A stretch of 64,000 nt of DNA from Cypionkella aquatica (GCF_030161095.1 NZ_BSPP01000021.1:1-64000); one strand, 5' to 3'. Shown: positions 26,981 to 35,751, counted from the first letter of the stretch. Program-made: numbers and translations. Notes: generated by a model from the sequence alone, not told the origin.

Positions 26981-26994
26981 GTCCCAGCGGGGAC
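26981..26994. repeat. Single GTCCC-GGGAC palindrome upstream of purC
   Basis: GTCCCAGCGGGGAC is identical to the fourth unit of the 14250-14362 array. Here it is alone, flanked by CT and AGA. It lies about 140 bases upstream of the purC start. A related palindrome is at 58637. Confidence 0.6.
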
Positions 26995-27095
26995 AGACTT
27001 GTGTTTTTGCGTCGATTTTGTCAGATAAACCACAATATGTTGTGGTTTTTACCCTGCAAGACCGGTGCGGATGGTTTCATACCCCCAGCGCGGGG

Positions 27096-28235
27096 TCAGT
27101 CCATCCAATCAGGAACCGATGCGCCAAAGATTGACGGATCGTAAAGATACGCCGCGCCCAAGCCCAGAACCACCGCCCCCAACACAGCAAAGCTGATCTT
27201 CCACCAGCTGTAGGGCCGTTCGCCCTGCACCTCGCCGGTCTGGCCATTGACCATGAACCGATAGCTTTTGCCGCTGTATTTATAGGCAGCCATCCAGATC
27301 GGCAGCAGAATATGCTTGAACGTCTCGGCGCTGTAATCGGTATCGACCTGATCCACCCGCTGCTCATCCCCGCCGATGTCGCGGCGCACGTCATTCTCGA
27401 TCACCCCGGCCATCACGGCTTGCGCGCGGCCCCAGCCGTCGGCAAGGCCGACTGTATAGCCCTCGGCCTGAAAACCGGCGAGGTAATCGGCGGAATAGGG
27501 CTGCAATTGTGAAAGATCCCACGGGGTCAGATCGTTGCCCAGCCGTGCGGGCAGGCTGGAGGAGGCCATCACCAAGACATCATCGAAATCGCGGCTGACC
27601 CGGCCTGATGCTGCGTGCCAGCGGGTTTTGCGCACCTGCTGTTGGCGGCGCTCGGTCTTGCCGTTAACGGTGACGTTCACGGTTTCCGTAACATAGTAAT
27701 ACTCGCCGCGCTGGCCGGTGTAGCGGCTGTCGGTGTCGGCGTCATAGGTCCAGAACGGCGCGTAGACGCCATCCATCGTCCGGCCTGCGCGGGTGAATTC
27801 CAGCAGGCTGTTGGGCGCAAACCACAGGCTGCCGAGCCAGCCTTTCAGCGCGGTGCGGGCCTGCGATTCCGTCAATGCAAAGGGCACCAAGGCTTGCGGT
27901 TTGATGCGGCGGTGGCTGCCGGTATCGACCACCACGGGGGTGGCGCAGAACGGGCATTGGCTGGCGTGATTGGCGCCCTGAAACTCGACCACAGCGCCGC
28001 AATTCGGGCACGAGGTTGAGCGCACCTCTTCGGTTGCCGCAGCGGGCAGATCATCGGACAGGCCCTTGGCCAGAGGATGCTCGATCAACGCCTGCGCCTT
28101 TTGGCGCGGGGCTTTGGCGGGGATGGCTTGCACAAAGCCGCAATGGTCACATTTCAACTCGGTCTGACCCGCCGCATAGCGCAGGTCGGCCCCGCATTGC
28201 GCGCAGGGCCAATGATTTGCTTCCGTCACGGCCAT
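27096..28235 (-). CDS. Double zinc-ribbon membrane-anchored protein (YdjG-like)
   Basis: A 379-residue protein. Two TFIIB/primosome-like zinc ribbons are visible near the N-terminus: CAQC...CDHC (about residues 11-32) and CPNC...CPFC (about 76-96). A beta-rich middle with APFWTYDADTDSRYTGQRGEYYY follows, then one membrane segment near residues 347-367. B. subtilis YdjG has this general type and works with YdjI (SPFH) and PspA. It is the last gene of the operon and starts six bases after the SPFH gene. Confidence 0.72.
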   Translation of the reverse strand: MAVTEANHWPCAQCGADLRYAAGQTELKCDHCGFVQAIPAKAPRQKAQALIEHPLAKGLSDDLPAAATEEVRSTSCPNCGAVVEFQGANHASQCPFCATPVVVDTGSHRRIKPQALVPFALTESQARTALKGWLGSLWFAPNSLLEFTRAGRTMDGVYAPFWTYDADTDSRYTGQRGEYYYVTETVNVTVNGKTERRQQQVRKTRWHAASGRVSRDFDDVLVMASSSLPARLGNDLTPWDLSQLQPYSADYLAGFQAEGYTVGLADGWGRAQAVMAGVIENDVRRDIGGDEQRVDQVDTDYSAETFKHILLPIWMAAYKYSGKSYRFMVNGQTGEVQGERPYSWWKISFAVLGAVVLGLGAAYLYDPSIFGASVPDWMD

Positions 28236-28241
28236 GATGCG

Positions 28242-29336
28242 TCAGCCTGCCGGGGGTGGTGGCGGCACCATCGCAAACAGTTGTGCGAGTTCGGTGTCAG
28301 CGGCGGCTTTCCAGCCGTCCTGACCCGCCGTCCAGACTTGCGACGCGCGTGACAGCGCACCCGAGGTGGCCATGCTGGCGAGTTCGGATTCGCTGAACGG
28401 GCCTTTCGTGGCGCCATTTTCGGCGACATGCCAAGCTTTGCCCGCAGCAGGCGGGGGCGGGGGCGGCGGGGCGGCGGCGGCGGGTGCTGCCCCCCAAGGC
28501 CCGGCCCCGCTGGCCATGTTCATCCCCATGCCTGCCGCCATGCCGGCACCCACCATAGCGCCGATGCCGCTGTTTGGTTGCGCCATGCCTTCGGCGGCGT
28601 TGAACTGCATGTATTTGTTCAGATCACCCGCCACGCCCATCGAGGTGCGCTTGTCGAGAACCTTTTCAACCTCTTCCGGCAGGCTGATGTTTTCAATGTA
28701 GAATTCCGGGATCGACAGACCATATTCGGCAATCTTTGGCGCAATGGCCGTGGCGATCAGCTTGCCCAGATCGGCGGTATTGGCCGCCATATCCAGCACC
28801 GGAATCCCCGATTTCGCCAGCACTTGTGACGCCTCTTGCACGATCACATTGCGGATCTGATCGCTGATTTCATCGGCGGTGAACTCGCCATCGGTGCCGA
28901 CGATTTCGCGCATGAACACCGAAGGATCGGCCACCCGCATCGAATAGCTGCCAAAGGCGCGCAGGCGCACAGGGCCGAATTCGGGATCGCGGCACATGAT
29001 CGGGTTCTTGGTGCCCCATTTCTGATCATTGAACCGGGTGGTGTTGATGAAACAGATTTCGGATTTGAACGGGCTGTCAAAGCCATGATCCCAGCTTTGC
29101 AGCGTGGTCATGATCGGCATGTTGTTGGTTTCGAGCATATACATGCCGGGGCCGAACACATCGGCCAACTGGCCCTCATGCACGAACACGGCTGCCTGAC
29201 CCTCGCGCACCGTCAGCTTGGCGCCGTATTTGATCGCATTGCCCTGCCGTTCAAACCGCCACACCATCGTGTCGCGGGAGTCATCCAGCCAGGTGATGAC
29301 ATCAATAAACTCGCCCTTCAGAAATCCGAAAACCAT
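28242..29336 (-). CDS. SPFH-domain protein with C-terminal GYF-like domain
   Basis: A 364-residue protein. Residues about 30-240 form an SPFH/band-7-like domain of the virion-core-protein/YdjI type. A Gly/Met/Ala-rich linker and a run of eight prolines (near residue 290) follow. The C-terminus (WHVAENGATKGPFSESELA) is a GYF_2-like protein-interaction domain. No membrane segment is obvious. YdjI-type proteins build membrane-associated scaffolds. ACTCC-type spacing and overlaps indicate co-transcription with the zinc-ribbon gene. Confidence 0.82.
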   Translation of the reverse strand: MVFGFLKGEFIDVITWLDDSRDTMVWRFERQGNAIKYGAKLTVREGQAAVFVHEGQLADVFGPGMYMLETNNMPIMTTLQSWDHGFDSPFKSEICFINTTRFNDQKWGTKNPIMCRDPEFGPVRLRAFGSYSMRVADPSVFMREIVGTDGEFTADEISDQIRNVIVQEASQVLAKSGIPVLDMAANTADLGKLIATAIAPKIAEYGLSIPEFYIENISLPEEVEKVLDKRTSMGVAGDLNKYMQFNAAEGMAQPNSGIGAMVGAGMAAGMGMNMASGAGPWGAAPAAAAPPPPPPPAAGKAWHVAENGATKGPFSESELASMATSGALSRASQVWTAGQDGWKAAADTELAQLFAMVPPPPPAG

Positions 29337-29363
29337 GATCTACTCCTTCACGCCCCGACGGGC

Positions 29364-30326
29364 CTAGCTTTCGCCGCCCATCAGACGGCGGGCGAGTGTT
29401 TCCACGATGGGCCGCGCTTCGGACTCGGTCATGCCGGGGCGCAGCGCGGGATTGTATAGCATTTGCAACATCTTCTCGTCCTGCGTCGTCAGCAGGGCGA
29501 ATTCTTCGTCATCGTTGAAGATCGACGGGCGGGCCTGCGGGCTGTCATTCGGCAACCCCAGCCCTTGGGCGATTTCTTCGTGCAGGCAGGACAGGCGCAG
29601 CAAATCGGGGTGTTCGGCGCGGATCACCGCGAAAGCCCCGGTGTAATTGCCCGAAGCCCCCGAGGATTGCGCATAAACGATGCAATAGGTGGAGCGCTGC
29701 ATCGCGGTGATGCCGCTGACATCATTCGCCGTCAGCCCCGGCATTGCGGCTTGCAGCACGGGCCCAAGCCCCGCGCGTTCATCTTCCGAGACGACATAGA
29801 TCCAGAAATTCGGGCGGTTGTCGTCCAGCCGGATCGGATGCCCGGTCAGCCCCTGCAAGCGTTGCAGATAAGAGCCGACCCGCGCCGTATCGGTCGCCCG
29901 CATCTGCGCCGAGACGGAATCGCCAAAGCGCAGGCCCACCCGCACCGGCTGCTGCCAGCGCCGCAATGCGCTGACGGTCTGGCGCTGCACGGTGCTGCCG
30001 CTTGAACGGGCATATTCGTCATAGAGGGCGATGCGGATGAAGTTATCAGCCAACATGCGGTCGGTGAACGGCGTGTCCGCGCCGCCGCCATCGGTGCGCA
30101 GCAAGCCCTGACCCAGCAAGCCGCGTTGCACCTCGGCATAATAAGCACGCGCCGCGGCACTGGCCGGGGTTTCTGGCTTTGGTTCGGGCGCAGGCTGTGC
30201 CGCCACCTCTGGACGCGGCACAGGTTTTGTCGCAGGCGGCAGCGTTTCGCCACAACCGAGCAGCGCCAGCGCAGCCGTCAGGCCAAGCCAGCGTTTGATC
30301 GCAATGCGCGGCCCCCGCTGCGCCAT
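29364..30326 (-). CDS. DUF2927-type lipoprotein with HExxxQGLG motif
   Basis: A 320-residue protein with an N-terminal signal and lipobox (LALLGC, Cys about residue 25), then a Pro-rich linker. Around residues 245-260 it has CLHEEIAQGLGLPND, a histidine-glutamate motif like a zinc metalloprotease centre. DUF2927 proteins carry this motif and their substrates are not known. It lies between TelA and the SPFH gene, two bases after the TelA stop, so it is probably part of the same envelope system. Confidence 0.75.
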   Translation of the reverse strand: MAQRGPRIAIKRWLGLTAALALLGCGETLPPATKPVPRPEVAAQPAPEPKPETPASAAARAYYAEVQRGLLGQGLLRTDGGGADTPFTDRMLADNFIRIALYDEYARSSGSTVQRQTVSALRRWQQPVRVGLRFGDSVSAQMRATDTARVGSYLQRLQGLTGHPIRLDDNRPNFWIYVVSEDERAGLGPVLQAAMPGLTANDVSGITAMQRSTYCIVYAQSSGASGNYTGAFAVIRAEHPDLLRLSCLHEEIAQGLGLPNDSPQARPSIFNDDEEFALLTTQDEKMLQMLYNPALRPGMTESEARPIVETLARRLMGGES

Positions 30327-30328
30327 GA

Positions 30329-31513
30329 TCAGACAGCGCTGCCGATATTGGCACCGCTGGCGGTCTTGCGCGCGCGGGCAGAGGCCAGAGTATCGCGCAG
30401 CTCTCCTTCCATCTTCACCAGCTCAATCTCGGCGGCAGCCCGCCGCGCCTTGCCTTCGTCGGCAATCGCAAGGCTTTCCTCGATCGTGGCCACAAGGGTT
30501 GCATTGGCCTTCTGCACGGCCTCGATGTCGAACACGCCCCGCTCCATCTCGGTGCGCACGACCTTGTTGGCCTCTTGCAGGTTGTTGGCATTGGCGGTCA
30601 GCAATTCATTGGTCAGATCATTGGCATCCTTGATCGCAATCGCGGCTTCCTTGCTGCGCTGGATCGTCACCGCTTGCGCGAGTTGGGTTTCCCACAAAGG
30701 CACGGTGTTCATCAGGGTGGAGTTGATCTTGCCGACGAGGCTCTTGTCGTTTTCCTGCACCAAGCGGATCGAGGGCAAGGATTGCATCGTCACCTGACGC
30801 GTCAGTTTCAGATCATAGACCCGGCGTTCCAGATCATCGCGCGCCGCCCGCAGATCGCGGAGTTCTTGGGCGCGGATCAACTGATCAGCCTCGGGCGCGG
30901 CTGTCACCGCAGCCTCACGCGCGGGAATGTCATTGGCATCAAGCTCTTTCAGCTTGGCCTCACCCGCCGCGATATAAAGGCCCAGTTCGTTGTAGAAGGT
31001 CAAAGTCTTGGCATACAGAATGTCGAGGCTTTTGATATCCTTTAACAAAACTGTCTCATGCACCAGCAGGTTTGCCGTCACCTTGTCAATCTGGCCCTGC
31101 ACTTCTTCGTAGCGCGCGACAAATTCCGCCAAGGGGGCGGCGTGGCCGGTCAGCCATTCCCACCAGCTTTGCTTGCGGTTCACGTCCAACTCTTCGCCCG
31201 AGAAACCGCGAATGGTGGTGACGATTTCGCGCAGGGAATCCCCGGCTGGCCCGACATCCTTGTTCTTCACGCCCTGCAGCATTTCCTGCGAAATCACCTG
31301 CAATTCAGCCTGCGCGCCGGAGCCGAACGAGATGATCGACTGGGTGTTGGTCATATCCAACTCGGCCATGCGCTTGCGGATATCCTCGGCCACCGGGGCA
31401 GGGGCGGCTTCCAAGACCACAATCGCAGTGCCGGGTTCGGCCAGCACGGTGGCGGTGACTTTTTCAACTTCGGCCAGCGAGGTGGCAGCAGCGGCGCGGA
31501 TATCTTCGGTCAT
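30329..31513 (-). CDS. TelA/KlaA family protein (toxic anion resistance)
   Basis: A 394-residue, largely helical protein of the TelA family. Markers are the central WWEWLTG segment, the VTANLLVHETVLLKDIKSLD stretch and the ELREL/RDDLERRVYDL helices. It has no membrane segment and is expected in the cytoplasm or at the inner face of the membrane. TelA was named for tellurite resistance on plasmids, but chromosomal copies usually pair with XpaC, as here. Start MTEDIRAAA at 31513 was preferred; GTG at 31522 is possible. Confidence 0.85.
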   Translation of the reverse strand: MTEDIRAAAATSLAEVEKVTATVLAEPGTAIVVLEAAPAPVAEDIRKRMAELDMTNTQSIISFGSGAQAELQVISQEMLQGVKNKDVGPAGDSLREIVTTIRGFSGEELDVNRKQSWWEWLTGHAAPLAEFVARYEEVQGQIDKVTANLLVHETVLLKDIKSLDILYAKTLTFYNELGLYIAAGEAKLKELDANDIPAREAAVTAAPEADQLIRAQELRDLRAARDDLERRVYDLKLTRQVTMQSLPSIRLVQENDKSLVGKINSTLMNTVPLWETQLAQAVTIQRSKEAAIAIKDANDLTNELLTANANNLQEANKVVRTEMERGVFDIEAVQKANATLVATIEESLAIADEGKARRAAAEIELVKMEGELRDTLASARARKTASGANIGSAV

Positions 31514-31583
31514 GGCTCTCACTCGTTCAGGGCGCAGATGCGCAGATTGGCAAAACCCCGCAGCGGGGCGGATTGCGTAAAAA

Positions 31584-32456
31584 TCAGGTTTCCAGTTTCA
31601 GGCGATCGCGGAGCACCTGAATTTCAACGTCAAGATCGGTATGGCTGCCTTGCAGCAGGCTTTCAGTGCGGGCGGCAAAGGTGGTTTCCAACTCGGTCAG
31701 CAAAGTCTCATAATCGGCGCGGATTTTGGGGTCGCGGGCCTGCACATAGGCATCGGCAAACTTCACCGTCGCATCGCGCGCGCCCATCAAATAGACCGAC
31801 AGATACTTGCGCGCCGCTGTCAGATCGCCCGGATCGTTTTCCACAGACCGGAACAGCCCGCGCGCAATGCCTGCGAATTTCGCCACGCGCGCCTCTAAGG
31901 CGCTGTCCTTGGCGCGCAGGATCGCATCTTTCATGCCGGCCAGCAAAGCCTCGGCCTCATCCACGGCTTTGGCGACGCGTTCGACCTGAAAGCTGTCAAC
32001 GCCCTCCATGCCCTTGTCGCGCATCGGGTCCAGCCCGAACGCGCCGACATGCAGGATCAACCCGGCCAGCCCCAGCAAGATCGCGTAAATCATCGGCTGA
32101 TTGACCATGGCCCCGACGCAGAGGCCCACCCCCATCAGCACCGCGCCAAAAGCCTTGCGCGGGATCGCCGGACGCCGCGCCACCTTGCGCGCGTCATAGG
32201 CGTCTTGCGCGATGCAGCCCTGTTGGGTCAGCCAAGCGGCCAGCAGCAAAATCCCGCAAGCTGCCAGCCCCAGGATCAAAACGCGCGGCTCTGCCTTGAA
32301 CGCAAGGGCTGCGAACAGAAACGGCGGCAAGAACAGCGCCCGCGCGCGCCCGGTGGATTTGGACCGTGGCACAGCCCCCGGCGCGGGCGCGACCCCCGCA
32401 GGGCCATCGACGCGAGAGTTCCCCGGCGAGTATTTGCCGCCAAAGCGTTCCGCCAT
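31584..32456 (-). CDS. XpaC-like membrane protein (5-bromo-4-chloroindolyl phosphate hydrolysis family)
   Basis: A 290-residue protein. Its first half has about four hydrophobic segments, among them ALFLPPFLFAALAF and VLILGLAACGILLLAAWL. The second half is a soluble helical domain (from FQVERVAKAVDEAEALLAG on). XpaC and TelA are often adjacent genes. The function is unclear; the name comes from an assay phenotype in Bacillus. Start at 32456 (MAERFGGKYS) is the best guess; upstream GTG or TTG codons overlap the small peptide gene. Confidence 0.75.
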   Translation of the reverse strand: MAERFGGKYSPGNSRVDGPAGVAPAPGAVPRSKSTGRARALFLPPFLFAALAFKAEPRVLILGLAACGILLLAAWLTQQGCIAQDAYDARKVARRPAIPRKAFGAVLMGVGLCVGAMVNQPMIYAILLGLAGLILHVGAFGLDPMRDKGMEGVDSFQVERVAKAVDEAEALLAGMKDAILRAKDSALEARVAKFAGIARGLFRSVENDPGDLTAARKYLSVYLMGARDATVKFADAYVQARDPKIRADYETLLTELETTFAARTESLLQGSHTDLDVEIQVLRDRLKLET

Positions 32457-32469
32457 CACTGCACCCCCA

Positions 32470-32553
32470 TCACTGCGCACCCAAGATGGCAACATAGACC
32501 ATCAGCGCCAGCAACAGCATAAACGCGCCCGATTCCAAACCCTTGGCAGACAT
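32470..32553 (-). CDS. 27-residue membrane peptide at the head of the TelA operon
   Basis: ATG at 32553 opens a 27-codon frame ending TGA at 32470-32472. The peptide has a short polar start (MSAKGLESG) and then one hydrophobic stretch (AFMLLLALMVYVAILG). AATGAGG lies at the right distance upstream. Its end is 13 bases before the chosen start of XpaC. Single-segment peptides often bind partner membrane proteins, so a role with XpaC is possible; this is inference. Confidence 0.55.
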   Translation of the reverse strand: MSAKGLESGAFMLLLALMVYVAILGAQ

Positions 32554-32669
32554 AGCGCCTCATTTCTCAGAATACTGGCCCACACGGCGGGAACCCCTAG
32601 ACTATAGGCACAGCGCTGGCTGCGTGCCAGTGGGCAAAACCGGGGAATTTTCCGGCCCCTGACACCATA

Positions 32670-33839
32670 TCAAGCCCCGCGCTTTGGCCGCCCGCCGGTC
32701 GGCTTCGGCCCCACAGGCGCGCTGCGCGTCGATGTGGGCCGCTTTGCCGCAGGTTTGGCGGGTCTGGAAGCGCCCTCTGCCTTTGCCGCAGCGGTGCCAA
32801 AGCTGCGCGGCTTTGCGCCAGCGCCAGCCTCGGCCTTCTTGGCGGCGGTGCCAAAGCTGCGCGGCTTGGTGGCCTCGCCCCAGGCATCAGAAAGCTGCTT
32901 CAAGCCTTCGCCGGATTTCAGCCGTTTGCTTGGGCCGTCGGCCTTGGCGGTGGTGGTGCGCGAAGCCGGGCGCGGTGCGCGGGTGCGCTTGGGCGCATCT
33001 TCATCCACCGTCGCCCCTTGGCCCAGCTGATCGCGCAAAACCTTGCCTTTGACTTCCTCGACCTCGCCCGGTTGCAGATCGTTCAGACGGAACGGGCCGT
33101 AAGAAATCCGGATCAAGCGGTTCACCGTCAGATTGATTGCGGCCATCGCACGGCGGATCTCGCGGTTCTTGCCCTCACGCAGGCCCACGGTCAGCCAGGC
33201 ATTCGCGCCCTGAATCCGGTCAATCACCACGATCATCGGCTGAAACCGCTCTCCCTCCACCACGATGCCTTTGCGCAAAGGCTCCAGATCCGGGTCCATC
33301 GGATTGCCGTTCACCCGCACGCGATACTTGCGCAGCCAGCCGGTCGAGGGCAATTCCAACCGCCGTTTAAGCGCGCCGTCATTGGTCAGCAGCAGCAACC
33401 CTTCCGAGTTCAAATCCAGCCGCCCCACCGACATCACCCGCGGCAACTCGGCAGGCAGATTGTCAAACACCGTCTCGCGGCCCTTCTCGTCGCTTTCCGA
33501 AGTCACCAAGCCATCGGGCTTGTAATACAGCCACAACCGCGCCTGCTCGGGCTCGCCCACCACCACGCCGCGCGCGACGATCTTGTCCTTCGAGGTGACG
33601 TTCAGGGCAGGCGAGGTGATGACCTTGCCGTTGACCGAAACCTCACCCAACTCGATCATGCGCTCGGCTTCGCGGCGCGAGGCGACGCCAGCGCGCGACA
33701 AAACCTTGGCGATCCGGTCGCCTTCTGGCGTGCCCGCCGCAGGCTTGGCCGTCACTGCGGCCTTGCGTTCTACAGCCTTGCCCTCAACTTTAGGGCCAGC
33801 CACTCTTGCGATTTTCGGGGGATTTGTATTCTCGGCCAT
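32670..33839 (-). CDS. rluB: 23S rRNA pseudouridine synthase RluB-like
   Basis: A 389-residue protein. The S4 RNA-binding domain (RIAKVLSRAGVASRREAERMI, about residues 42-62) is followed by the RsuA/RluB catalytic domain with GRLDLNSEGLLLLTNDG, where the Asp is catalytic, and LREGKNREIRRA. It modifies U2605 of 23S rRNA in E. coli. The C-terminal 120 residues are low-complexity, basic and contain a repeated KPRSFGTAA unit. Such tails are common in this group. The start matches family length. Confidence 0.9.
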   Translation of the reverse strand: MAENTNPPKIARVAGPKVEGKAVERKAAVTAKPAAGTPEGDRIAKVLSRAGVASRREAERMIELGEVSVNGKVITSPALNVTSKDKIVARGVVVGEPEQARLWLYYKPDGLVTSESDEKGRETVFDNLPAELPRVMSVGRLDLNSEGLLLLTNDGALKRRLELPSTGWLRKYRVRVNGNPMDPDLEPLRKGIVVEGERFQPMIVVIDRIQGANAWLTVGLREGKNREIRRAMAAINLTVNRLIRISYGPFRLNDLQPGEVEEVKGKVLRDQLGQGATVDEDAPKRTRAPRPASRTTTAKADGPSKRLKSGEGLKQLSDAWGEATKPRSFGTAAKKAEAGAGAKPRSFGTAAAKAEGASRPAKPAAKRPTSTRSAPVGPKPTGGRPKRGA

Positions 33840-33924
33840 AGTCTTTTATCCTTCAACGGGCAAAGCGCGCGACATGCGGGCGATCAGGCCAAACTATTCT
33901 TTCAACGTCCAAGGGGCAAGTACG

Positions 33925-34368
33925 GTGTTCAAAACCTTCATGGACGCCGCTTTGGATCAAGCCCGCAAGGCCGCCGTGCGCGGTGAGGTGCCAATCGGGG
34001 CCGTGGTGGTGAAAGATGGCCAGATCATCGCCGCTGCTGGCAACCGCACCCGCGAATTAAGCGACCCCACCGCGCATGCCGAGGTTTTGGCGATCCGCGA
34101 AGCCTGCCGCCTGGCCAAATCCGAGCGTTTGCCGGGCCACGATCTGTACGTCACGCTAGAGCCCTGCCCAATCTGCGCCGGAACCATCGCCGCCGCCCGC
34201 ATCGCCCGGCTTTACATCGGCGCGCCCGACCCAAAATCCGGCGGCACGCTGCATGGCGCGCGGGTGTTCAGTCACCCCCAATGCCACCACGCCCCCGAGA
34301 TCTACGACAACATCAACGCAGCCGAGTCCGAATCGCTGCTGAAAACCTTCTTCGCCAGCCTTCGCTAA
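33925..34368 (+). CDS. tadA: tRNA-specific adenosine deaminase
   Basis: A 147-residue deaminase that converts A34 to inosine in tRNA-Arg. The zinc site is TAHAE plus EPCPICAG (His, Glu proton shuttle, two Cys). The start is read as GTG 33925 because AAGGGG sits eight bases upstream. An ATG at 33940 lacks a ribosome site. It is divergent from rluB, with 85 bases between them. Confidence 0.9.
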   Translation: MFKTFMDAALDQARKAAVRGEVPIGAVVVKDGQIIAAAGNRTRELSDPTAHAEVLAIREACRLAKSERLPGHDLYVTLEPCPICAGTIAAARIARLYIGAPDPKSGGTLHGARVFSHPQCHHAPEIYDNINAAESESLLKTFFASLR

Positions 34369-34384
34369 AATTTACCTAAAATTA

Positions 34385-34435
34385 TCATCCTCTCTGCAGA
34401 AATATCCTCGGGGGTCTGGGGGGAGAGCCCCCCAG
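34385..34435 (+). repeat. AAATATCC hairpin repeat, copy 3
   Basis: TCATCCTCTCTGCAG leads into AAATATCCTCGGGGGT, then CTGGGGGG (34416-34423) pairs with CCCCCCAG (34428-34435) across AGAG. It is 16 bases after the tadA stop. The 23-base front part (34385-34407) is shared with the element at 58515. Confidence 0.7.
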
Positions 34436-34571
34436 CCTTGCCGTCTGGCCGTGCCTGTGACGCCAAGACCACACCCGTCAAACATCTGCGCGCCCAAGGC
34501 CACGCCGTTTTGCGCGGCCCTAAAACCATGCCATAAGCCGCAAACCACGCAGGACCAAAGGAGGGCGTCAC

Positions 34572-34646
34572 ATGTTGTATTCTACATCCGTCGCCACCGC
34601 GGCACCTGTCTGGCGACACAATTGCGGCACCTCGTATCGGGCCTAG
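34572..34646 (+). CDS. Possible 24-residue peptide
   Basis: ATG 34572 has an excellent ribosome site, AAAGGAGGG, six bases upstream and a 24-codon frame ending TAG at 34644-34646. The peptide begins MLYSTSVATAAPVW and is not hydrophobic. A direct repeat AAGCCTTAGCG follows twice after the stop. It lies in the 432-base gap between tadA and the DUF1127-like gene. It could be a leader peptide for that gene or chance; the strong ribosome site is the only support. Confidence 0.35.
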   Translation: MLYSTSVATAAPVWRHNCGTSYRA

Positions 34647-34800
34647 TCCCCGATCCTCGAAGCCTTAGCGTGTCCAAAGCCTTAGCGGCTTAACCCCACC
34701 AAAACACCCATCCGACCCAACCGCGCGCCGCGCGCTTTTGCGTCGCATTTTAATCTCAAACCATAGGACCAGTCCGTGCAAGCGGCTGGAATGTGCCAAA

Positions 34801-35028
34801 ATGAACCTTGTTCAAAACGCAAGACGTTATTCTGACCAAGCGGCTTTGCTGCCCGTTCTGCAACAGCTGATCGCCGATCACGGGCCGCTGCGCACGTTGC
34901 TTGCGCTGTTGCGCGCGCTGCTGCAACGGCCTGCAAAGCCTCCGCCAGCCGCGATGCTGTCGAACCATTTGCGCCGCGACATTGGCCTTGGCGAACTGCC
35001 ACCACCGCGCCCGCCGCTGTTGCGCTGA
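34801..35028 (+). CDS. DUF1127-like small protein
   Basis: A 75-residue Arg/Leu-rich protein ending in LSNHLRRDIGLGELPPP, which matches the C-terminal pattern of DUF1127 (YjiS-like) proteins. In R. sphaeroides a DUF1127 protein (CcaF1) binds RNA and acts in stress; whether this one does is unknown. No strong ribosome site precedes ATG 34801. An upstream start at 34738 is open but unlike the family. Confidence 0.55.
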   Translation: MNLVQNARRYSDQAALLPVLQQLIADHGPLRTLLALLRALLQRPAKPPPAAMLSNHLRRDIGLGELPPPRPPLLR

Positions 35029-35065
35029 AACCGCAGCGCTAAAACCGCAGTTTTAGTTCCCGGCG

Positions 35066-35674
35066 CTAAATCTCGGCGCGCCCCACTTCATCGGGGCGCG
35101 TCAGCTCAAACACCTCTGACACCACGGCGTAATCCTTGTAGCCCAGTCGCGCTACGGGCCGCACCAGCTCTAGATCGAAGCGGCCATCGCGCAGATACTC
35201 AGGGCGAATATGCACGCCGACAACTTCGCCCACCGCCATCCAGTTCTCACCCGCCAACTGCAGCAAATGCACCACCCGACATTCAAGTGTCGCCGGGGCC
35301 AGCGCCACCCGCGGGCAATCAATCACCGCACATTCTGCCTTGGTAACCCCGGCCAATGCGAATTCATCCACCCCGCGCGCCACGGCTTCTGAACTGGCGT
35401 TCATCGCGTGGATCATCGCCTCGGCCACCACATTCACCGCGAAAACCCCGCTGTCGCGCAGGTTCGCAATCGAATCCTTCATCCCACCGGCAAACATCAC
35501 CTGCATCGGCGCATCATTCACCGCGTTGAAAAACGAATAGGGCGCAAGGTTGTCGCCCAACGGGCCGCGCGTGGAAATCCAGCCAATCGGGCGCGGCGCC
35601 ACAATTGCCTTGAACGGATTGTGCGGCAGGCCCGCTTCCCGATGGCCTTGGCCCTTTTCCGGCTGATAAAACAT
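35066..35674 (-). CDS. Flavin reductase-like (flavoredoxin family) protein
   Basis: A 202-residue protein with the FMN-binding split-barrel pattern: FKAIVAPRPIGWIST, PYSFFNAVNDAP and the C-terminal DLELVRPVARLGYKDY. Such proteins bind FMN and reduce flavin or ferric chelates, or act as flavoredoxins. ATG 35674 was chosen because GAAGGGG is six bases upstream. It is divergent from the GNAT gene. Confidence 0.8.
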   Translation of the reverse strand: MFYQPEKGQGHREAGLPHNPFKAIVAPRPIGWISTRGPLGDNLAPYSFFNAVNDAPMQVMFAGGMKDSIANLRDSGVFAVNVVAEAMIHAMNASSEAVARGVDEFALAGVTKAECAVIDCPRVALAPATLECRVVHLLQLAGENWMAVGEVVGVHIRPEYLRDGRFDLELVRPVARLGYKDYAVVSEVFELTRPDEVGRAEI

Positions 35675-35751
35675 CCGCATCCCCTTCAGATTTGATCCTG
35701 CACCAAGCGCATGTTACCCGCGTTTCCAGATGATTCTAAAAAGGCCCGCCC

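Noticed and set aside
26842-27033. N-terminal extension of purC
   Set aside because: The stretch contains an 18-bp tandem duplication and no SAICAR-synthetase sequence; a GTG with a ribosome site fits the family start.
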